A stretch of 64,000 bases of DNA from Lutjanus erythropterus. Lineage: Eukaryota; Chordata; Actinopteri; Lutjaniformes; Lutjanidae. The DNA lies in NCBI GenBank assembly GCA_020091685.1, contig CM034601.1:40083315-40147314 (forward strand), written 5' to 3'. The notes under the pieces are model-generated. The model had not been told where the DNA came from. It was given only the letters and a program-made list of their open reading frames with translations, and ran no database searches. The position numbers and the translations under genes were made by a program. How positions within the stretch are numbered: the first letter of the stretch is position 1; the number at the start of each line of letters is the position of its first letter. This document shows, one piece after another, positions 56,237 to 64,000 of the stretch.

Positions 56237-56545
56237 AGGATGCACAATATATAAAAAAGTGATATTGCAGTTATTGTGACTGATACTGCAATTGTGATAT
56301 GTGATATGATTAGTGGGAATAATCATTTTTATGTCACAATTTTCATTTTCACTGAAGAAAAAATCAAAATCAAGAAACTGCAACATGTTTTCTTACATCT
56401 GGAGATTTGTAGGCCAGGGCTTCTCTGCAGCACTATATGACTTTATTATAATGTTGTTTGTCACACATTTTTCCTTTATCAATTGAAATGCAGGTTCTGT
56501 GATTTGGATATTGCACTTGGCCATATTGAAATTTTGATGATATTA
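56237..56545. mobile_element. Partial hAT-like element (AGGATGCACAATAT)
   Basis: AGGATGCACAATATATAAAAAAG, GATACTGCAATTGTGATATG and CAATTTTCATTTTCACTGAAG match the TGCACGATATTGC style of a fish family, partly shared with 49.05-49.71 kb. The right end is worn. Confidence 0.5.
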
Positions 56546-59500
56546 TTATTTCAATAATAAAAAATGTACATGCAAAAAACACTGATAATGACTTTTGACT
56601 GCATAATGACTATTGTGAATTCAGTTGAACTTTAATCATAGCAGCAAAATAAAATGTTAACATGTTCTGTTTGGCAGTGTACTACTACACAGATAAATAT
56701 AGCCCATGAGTAGGCTGCTGCTAATTTTTCATTTTCCACCTAATAGTACTGTATTGTTTCTGTTAACATGTTTGTATAAAGGCAGACATTTTTAGCCTTC
56801 ATTTACTGTGAAGACTAATACGAACAAAGAAAGACGACACTCCTTTGTAGTACTTCACAATAATACGATTATCATTGCTCATTGTGGGTAGAGACGGGCA
56901 ACAGCTGGACCTGTCACCAGAAATGTGCTGTTCCTGCAGCAGTCAGCCAATAGTGTGTTGGTGGTGCCACATGGCTAGGACATTAATTAAATAAGCTTCT
57001 CTATCAGCCTGACATCACTGCTTGCTCCACAAGCCTGGTGTGAGATCCTTGATGGTGGCCTAACTTCTTGGCTGGAAGTAAGATATTAACAGAGAGACTG
57101 TCATTTTCTCCCCTCATGAGTAACAAAGAGGAATGCGACTACATGCACTTGGCCAAAAGGAAAATCACAGGAAGATAAAGGCTTGGACAAAAAAAATAGT
57201 GCTGCATCATTTTGCTCCATCTGACAGTAATCTATTAATTAAGCATGGTAATGACTGTAATTGTGACCATTCTCTGCGCCAGCCTAGTGGGTAATGCTGG
57301 GACTTGCCATGGTTGCCAAGCATCAACTGTCTCTGAGGTGAGTATACTTGACTGCTCAGAGGGCTGGGGACGCTGCTGTGGATTGGCGCTCGCTCGCAAT
57401 TCACCTCCTGCTCACAGCAGATAACAGCTGCTCCTTGCAATAGGCTCCTGGTAGCTTTAACAAAGGCCTCACCTTTCAGAGAGCAGAGAGGACCCGCTTT
57501 GCATTAGCCTGCTGGCAAACACTGACGCTCTCTATACAATACATAAACAGGTGCAACACAAGCACAACCAAGCACGAAATGCCACTTTGGCAAACATGTA
57601 AAGAGTGCACAGTACTCCTCACAATAGCGTGGCTGTTGTTATGGCCACGGTGTCCAGCTGTCTCTGGACACTTTCTAATCTGTGTTTTGGCACAGCGGTT
57701 CCAAAATGAAAGCATGTGTCATCCTGGGCTCTCCCCTGTCCTGACTCAAATTAACTTGGAAGTCCAACAAATATCACAGGATTTTATGAGTGACATGAAA
57801 GCATGCCAGCCACTTTAATTGTCTGCACTGCTTCTTTGCATGCTTCACAGGGCCTCTGAATGCACTCCATCTTGAAAACCTACAACTCCCTGCAGGATTT
57901 GTTAAATATCCTTTGCTTTGTGCATTCAGTACTTATACTGAATAATGAATGTGCACTACCAATAACCACAATGGCTGTTTTGTTTGTGCATTGTTTCAAG
58001 GGAGATGGAGGGTGGATGAAACAGTTGATAAATCACCAGGCCCTGCTTGTAAACATAATAAAAATATCAGTTTAATGTATATGGAGAAATTACAAATCGC
58101 AGCAGGCAGGAAATAAATGGAGCAGAGAAAAGACAGTGTTGTATGGATGAGACAGGGACTTATCTCCTGGTTAAATGCAAAGATCTTCTTGCTACACTTT
58201 CTGTTAACTCAAGTAGCAAATGTAGTGGATGAAACATCTCAGGTCATGTGGTGAGCTTCTTCAAAGGCTGTGATTCGATTTGCCAGTGGACTCTGGAGAC
58301 TGTTTTGTTTAACAATGCCTTATCATTTTTCTCCTCATCCCCCTCCCACCGGTACAGATCATACTGAATCTGTTGTGATGTTTCAGTTGTACTATGGTGT
58401 GCTTTGCATGTGACAATGGCTGGCATGATGGGAGAGTTATCACAGGCAGTGTCCATGAAGCAAAGGTAAATGGGAGCAGTGGAAGACTAGCTGTTCTGCT
58501 GCTGGGTAGTTTTGCATGCACTGACTCAAATGAAAGGGGCAATCAGTGAGGCTTTCATTCCTTAATTGCCTGAAATGGTCATAGTTTATCTGTTGGGCTG
58601 ACAATCAATACAGATGAGTCAATGATTACATGGCCAGGTGCTGAGATTTCTGTTGTCACAATACATTGTGGCTGTGAAGACTAAAAGCCATGTTGTCAAG
58701 CAGTAAAAGCAAAAGACAATGCAGATTTATGATTAGAGTACTGTGTGTATTGATATATCTGACCTTTCCACCACCAGTTTGGTTGAATCGCAGTTATAAT
58801 TGGCTAGCATCCTTGTCTGTTGTGAACTGTGACTGGGTGGCATCACTGTTGTGTGGCTGGACTTTTGCCTTGTGAGTCTGCTAAACAAAAGCATGTATGT
58901 ACTCACCAGTTATATCTAAAGGGGGGGCAGTAGATGACAGTTAAACAGAGCATCAGAACATCAGAGCATCAGAACAGAACATCATGTCATCCTTTTAATC
59001 TGTAAAAAAGTTTTATTGAATAAAGACTTTCATTAGTTCTACCACCAGCAATAGAGCTAATGTGTCTAACTCAGACCACTGAACCTCATATTAGCTGCGC
59101 TGAACTTTTTAAATACCACCATGTGATGCCTACCACAGGGTTGAGCTCATTACTGTTATCATCACAAATGTTATTTTAAAGGGTCAGTGTTATTCCACTG
59201 AACAATGCATTTGAGACCAGCAGTGTCACACATGACAAGTCAGGAACACAGCCTCTGATTGGACAGAAGACTCATCCTTAGGCATCATGGGATTGCTAGT
59301 GGATGGCTAGCGACGTGCTGATAATGCCGACTGTTTTTACTACGGAAAAATAACTAAGTACCAAAAGACATTCAGTGTTGGATTTATTGATTATGGATTG
59401 GGCTAACCCTTGACCCATCTCTGTTGGTAAACAACCTTCAAGACTTTTCTTGGTCTTGAGAGGCTGCAGTGTTTATTAACTGACTCACAGTAACCTGCAC

Positions 59501-59859
59501 TGTGCATTTGCTGCCAGATTGACAGTAATTGGGGGATTGAGGAGGGCGATATTTGCAGAGTCAGACTCTTTACACTCTTTTCATGCATTTAAGTAAGGCC
59601 AAACAAGAGTTTGTGATTGTTGCAGAAGTGAACAGACTCACAACTGTTTAGGTGAGTTTTCCATGTTTTTCTGTTGAGTTTGAATGAAGTGTGTTTTATG
59701 TGGAGTTAAGCTTGTTTTACTTCAGTAAAAAGATAGAAACTTGAATTCAGAAAGTGAACGGTTGTATGTCTCTGATTAACACAGGTGTGAGAATATTTAA
59801 TATAATAATATTAATTAATTAATATTTAATTTCTTGACACTTTGTGAGTTTATTTTGTT
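56546..59859. other. Long unassigned stretch
   Basis: No repeat ends, domains or exons that I can support. ORFs of 60-79 codons are featureless. Confidence 0.5.
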
Positions 59860-59929
59860 TATTAGACTTAGCAAACATATGCAGTGTACATAATGTAGTT
59901 AATTTGCTGCTTGTGCACATCTCCCAGCT

Positions 59930-60042
59930 GAGACTCAAGAGTATGGGAGGAGGTGGTAGGGGAACGAAGATACCGTCATGCGCCAATGGATGGGCTTAAA
60001 ATGGTTGGTTAGAAAATTTAACATGTTGCCCAACCCTGACAC
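59930..60042. mobile_element. Right end of the TTGGGCAA-type element
   Basis: GAAGATACCGTCATGCGCCAATGGATGGGCT aligns with 10,161-10,192, and the stretch closes with CATGTTGCCCAACCCTG, the presumed intact end of that family. The left part is missing or unrecognisable. Confidence 0.55.
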
Positions 60043-61988
60043 AGACAGCTCAAGAGAAAAGTTCTGCCTCCAACTTTGATGAATAGATGAATCGTATTTT
60101 TCATTTTTGACTTCTTTACAAGGTTGCCTTCAACATTTTCCTTCCAAACATTGTCATCAGTCTGTGGCGTCTCTTCTCCTCAAGGTTGTTTGTATAAGCA
60201 TAGTCACTGCAGTTCTTAGCTTAATGTTGCTTTATGCACACAGCCCATGCAAGTTGTGTGACACCTTTAACATAAACAATAGTAATATATAGGATAATTA
60301 TAATATTGGTTTGGATTAATTCATTAACAAAACTTGAATTGTGTATTATGCACAGAAACAATTTAATCACAATGTTAATAACACTGAATGAATGAATAAA
60401 AGTATGAAAAGCCATCACCACAGGGATAGTTATTTTCTTTGTAATGGCTCTATGTGTATTTTTACACCTATATAATAAAAAGAATTTCTTTTAAAGAACA
60501 AACTGTACTGATTATACAAGGAAAATTAATGCCAAAGGGAACTATTGGGATAATACTTTCTGATAATTGCACTGCCCATGTAAAATTAATCCAGTGTACT
60601 AACTCATGTTTGATGAAAAAAAACAAAAGCAAACTGTTCTATCTACATTCCTTTTCTTTCATGTTAGAAAAGATTGAGAAGAATAAACCTGTTTGTTAGC
60701 TGCACATAATGCACCAGACTTGGTCTTTTTTAAAATGACAGTTGCCTTTGGGGCTTTCAGCTTGGCTGGAACAACTTATGAAAAATGTAAGATGCATAAA
60801 TAATTTTTGTTCATCATTGTCGCCATCATTAATCATATTATATGCAAACCTCTACCTATGTATGCAGGCCAGCCATTAGGAGTTATAGACAGGGGCACAA
60901 AATTTTCCAAAGTTGGCTCCCCATCCACACCCACTCCAGCATCACCAACAACCAATCATCCTTTGCTCGAATACCAACATGGGTGATTTTAAATTAGCTC
61001 TTAGACATTAGCAGAGACACAGAGGGAGTCTCTTACAACCATTTTCAAATCCAGTTTTATTGCTCCAGTCAAGCCCTTCTCTGTTTTGCAGTATGATTAT
61101 AAAGCACAAAAGGCTGAGACAGTTATTTTAAAACACAGAGAAAAAATTTCCCTCAATTTGGATTGACAGATATATTCCTCCTTTTACCTTAAACCAAGGA
61201 GAGAAAAATGCCCTCCCATGAATGATTAGAGAAAAGTAAAATCAAACATTGATTAAAGAAATAATACTGTAAGCCATTGAATCATGAGATCAAATAATGG
61301 GTGAACAAACAAATTGACTTTCTGTCTATCAAATGCACTGTAGAGGGCTATATTAATCAAAATATTGGTCAAACTGTGTGCAGAAATGAAAGACAGAGCA
61401 GAGGTTATCAGTTTGGCCTAATTGGGCCAATATTGTTTCATTTTTTCACTGGCTACTTAACTAGAAAATGCTATGAGCTTTGCCAAGGAGACTGAGGAGT
61501 GATGGTTCAAATCTGTCAGAATGCAGTGATGCTGACTGGCAGGAAACATTAATCAGCTTTAAGTGTTTTTGACGCCATCATGCAGGTACACCATTATTGT
61601 GCATATGACACCTGTTACTGTTAATAGTACAGGTCTAATAATTCTGGGGGCAGCAAAACAAAGTTTTAGTAAAGAAGCCAGTTTAATATGAAGCTGTAGC
61701 ACTAGGAAGTGTTCGGTTTGCATTAGCAGTAACTTTATGCAACATTTTGGAACTGTACTCTCTGGTTCTTAATGCTGAGGGGGCACGTTTCTGTTTTCAG
61801 TCAGTATTGATCAAATCCTAATGGCTTTAGGTGGCACCCCTCTCTTTTCTTGTCTGTTAAGACATCACTGCCATCACTGCTCTTCCTTACAGCACCAGCA
61901 CAAGCCCAAAAGGCATGAGGTGTGCTTTCGAAACTAGATAATGAATATGCTAACATTCTGGGTGGTAAAAAATTTTATTGTGATAATG
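60043..61988. other. Unassigned stretch
   Basis: AT-rich, with no repeat ends or exons recognised. Positions 61,530-61,640 resemble conserved noncoding DNA in complexity only. Confidence 0.5.
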
Positions 61989-62320
61989 TAGGGCTGGGCA
62001 ATATATCAACATTACATTGTATTATGATATGAGACTCAATATTGTGATAGAGTTTGGATATTAATATAACTTGATACGTCATGAGTGTTGTCCTTTCCTG
62101 GTTTTAAAGGCTGCATTACAGAGAAGTGATGTAATTTTCTGAACTTGCCAGACTGCTGTAGTTGTTGTTATTTGCCTTGACCCACACACTCATTATATCC
62201 ACATTAGTGATGTTTATTTATCAAAAAAATATCATTGGGTTGATATTTTGTGTAAGCACCATTAGTTATGCCTACAGTATTTTCAAGCGACAGTAACAAT
62301 ATTGTGATATTTGTATGCCT
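61989..62320. mobile_element. Nonautonomous DNA element (TAGGGCTGGGCAATAT), right end worn
   Basis: TAGGGCTGGGCAATATATC, TTTCCTGGTTTTAAAGGCTGC, TTGCCTTGACCCACACACTC and ATTATATCCACATTAGTGATG match a percomorph repeat I recall in that order. The expected mirror end GCCCAGCCCTA is missing. The ORF beginning at 62,268 is partly in this element and is not supported. Confidence 0.7.
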
Positions 62321-62635
62321 GCTTCCCCTAAGTCAATCTTTACTTGACCCTGTACAAATTAGCTTCTATGTTAGTGGTTATCAAATAACTAGACTAAAGT
62401 TAATCATTTATGAAATGTCAGAAGATAATAAAAAAAGTCCATCTCAATTTCTCAAAGTCCAATGTGGTGTTGTTAAATGTTTTGATTTATTAGTCCATAA
62501 CCAAAGACATTCATTTTAATATGGCAATAAACTGAGAAAAGCAGGAAATCCTGTCACAGTGTGTCAAAATAAAACAGGATGGTGGAGCCAAAAATGCAAA
62601 CGGGGCAAAGCAGAAAGTTAAAAATATATTTTAAT
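62321..62635. other. Unassigned
   Basis: No supported feature. Confidence 0.5.
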
Positions 62636-62701
62636 TAGGGATGCACCGATACCAATACCAGCATCAGTTATTGGTCCAGTACTGTCCTCACGTATTCGTA
62701 C
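62636..62701. mobile_element. Left end of a hAT element (TAGGGATGCACCGATACC)
   Basis: TAGGGATGCACCGATACCAATACC and GTCCAGTACTGTCCTCACG are the left terminus of a fish hAT family. It is cut off at 62,702 by the CAGTGTTTCCC element; its right end is not in the window. Confidence 0.65.
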
Positions 62702-63640
62702 CAGTGTTTCCCTTATAGTTTATTTGGGAGGGCGCCCCACCCCCCCAACAGATGCCCCCGCCCTGCCAACAGGACCCCCACCCAGAAATTTAAGTTGTAG
62801 ATTTTTTTTTAATTCCATTATTTAATTTGTATTTTTAATCAAAAGGGCTTGCCAATCTCCTGCCCCTGTTAACGTCGCCACAACTAGACCCAAACACACC
62901 TGTTCCAGCCCTCTCACCAAAGCACGCAGTAATAAGCTGCAGACGGGTCACCACCGTCAGTCTGGCTTTGATCCAGCATGGCTGTCAGACTGTAGATACT
63001 CCACATGGCTGTACAAGACCGAACCTGGTGAGTGAATTGATTAATGAAGATGGATGGATGGATGGATGGATGAATGGTAGCACAGCATCAGGATTTTAAT
63101 TTTGGGTGGGCCACGGTAACTTCGGTTGGGCCTTTTAATTACAAAAGTTAACACTGTTTCCAACTGCTAATCTCACTTTAACAAAATCATACTGTGGATG
63201 GCGACTAGCACTTCCAGTTGATTATGACACTTTTAAAATCTTTTTAACAGTTTCAGTCTGCAGTTTATATTTATTTCAAATGGCACAGGATATCTCCTTA
63301 TCTATGTTTTCACTATGGATCAAGTAGATCAATATATCAATTCAATAATAAAACTGTCATTTTATTCAATTTAATGCATTTTCATTTGATCTGGCTGGAT
63401 TACTCTTTAAATTGATTGTAAGGAGAGAGAGAAACGAAGTGATCAGAATGATGGGTGAGCTACAATGACTTTTAACAGGAGAGAGAGCGCAGTGCGATGC
63501 GCTGTTCATTCATAAACTTAACTATCTGTGCTGTGAAGGTAATCTGAAGACATCAAGTCAGGCACCAATATTCAGCTCTACCTCCTGAATTGTCTACATT
63601 TTATAGACGTCCTAGTTTTGATGAAAAATGCATTTGCAAC
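62702..63640. mobile_element. Composite hAT module, copy 2
   Basis: It opens CAGTGTTTCCCTTATAG like copy 1 at 25,159 and aligns with it through GACCCCCACCCAGAAATT, CTCCTGCCCCTGTTAACGTC, GGGTCACCACCGTCAGTCTGG and GACTGTAGATACTCCACATGG to the ATGG tract and the following element. It lacks the MITE and inner hAT of copy 1 (empty site near 62,988-62,997) and about 410 bp upstream. The right end GGGAAACACTG is not present before the window ends. Confidence 0.85.
63050..63077. repeat. (ATGG)n microsatellite
   Basis: Six to seven units with one variant (ATGAATGG), at the same module position as 27,542-27,574. Confidence 0.9.
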
Positions 63641-63919
63641 AACCGCCATAGTGTGACGTGCATGCGCAACATGACATATCTGGTGCGACGAATTATGGCC
63701 CACTGTGACTGGTCCAGACCTCACATGTGATAATAGCCGAATAAATGTTGTCTTTTTGTCAAATGGAAACTTTTTGTCTTAAGGGTGTATTAAAATGCTG
63801 ATTTTAATAATTAAAAATAAAAATTAAGAAAATATATGTTCTCCCAGTCATTTAAGGTGGGCCAGTTGTAGAAGTGGGTGGGCCCAGGCCCGTTAGGCCC
63901 ACCCATAACGCCGCCCCTG
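63078..63919. mobile_element. 842-bp hAT element inserted in the ATGG tract
   Basis: The left end TAGCACAGCATCAGG corresponds to CAGACACGGCACCAGG of copy 1. The right end reads ACCCATAACGCCGCCCCTG, giving a partial inverted pair. The flanks ATGAATGG (63,070-63,077) and ATGGATGG (63,920-63,927) fit an 8-bp duplication, but the ATGG tract makes this weak. GGGTGGGCC motifs lie near both ends. It is noncoding. Confidence 0.75.
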
Positions 63920-64000
63920 ATGGATGGATGGATAGATGCATAAATAAATAAATGAATGAATAAATGAATAAAAACAGTGTTCCATTGTTAAAATAAAAAA
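63920..64000. repeat. ATGG/AATA-rich simple sequence
   Basis: GATGGATGG passes into ATAAATAAATAAATGAATGAATAAATG before the window ends. Confidence 0.85.

Overview
This window looks like 64 kb of noncoding, repeat-rich vertebrate nuclear DNA, most likely from a ray-finned fish and probably a percomorph teleost. The base composition is AT-rich. No open reading frame on either strand exceeds 158 codons, and there are no operons, ribosome-binding sites or other prokaryotic signals. The repeats are of kinds I know from fish: hAT-like DNA transposons with 8-bp target-site duplications (TSDs), L2-clade LINE fragments, tRNA-derived SINEs, and LINE tails joined to short tandem repeats. The fish assignment rests on remembered repeat families; no search was run.

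No host protein-coding exon could be established. The only coding sequence I can recognise belongs to mobile elements, and all of it is decayed. It comprises an L2 reverse transcriptase (4.93-7.17 kb, + strand) with related fragments near 2.6 and 15.3-15.8 kb (- strand), a second reverse transcriptase scrap near 1.2 kb (- strand), BED zinc-finger remnants of hAT transposases near 36.1 and 54.1 kb, and a Myb/SANT-like accessory protein of a PIF-Harbinger element near 17.1 kb (- strand). The window therefore looks like a gene desert or the inside of a very large intron.

Layout. 0-1.6 kb: hAT-like copy, LINE scrap, LINE tail. 4.2-7.2 kb: L2 LINE split by a hAT element that carries a further insertion. 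9.5-11.5 kb: second hAT-like copy with a nested insertion, then SINE pieces. 14.6-15.8 kb: inverted-repeat element with a palindromic tandem array and an inner MITE, then an L2 fragment. 16.8-17.4 kb: Harbinger remnant. 25.2-28.3 kb: multiply nested hAT module, largely repeated at 62.7-63.9 kb. 32.7-38.95 kb: three hAT copies with clear 8-bp TSDs. 42.7-45.5 kb: nested hAT copies. 46.2-49.7 kb: SINE, hAT-like and MITE pieces. 51.6-55.0 kb: SINE, degenerate minisatellite, and a hAT element carrying a SINE and another hAT-like repeat. 56-62.3 kb: scattered nonautonomous element ends.

The clearest result is a relative insertion history read from flanking duplications. A module copy at 62.99 kb preserves the empty site for an insertion present at 25.84 kb. 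The L2 reading frame resumes exactly across one copy of an 8-bp duplication. I found no new enzymatic or defence system. The items most worth checking are the palindromic-array element, two short ORFs with strong Kozak contexts, and several non-repetitive blocks that could be conserved regulatory DNA.
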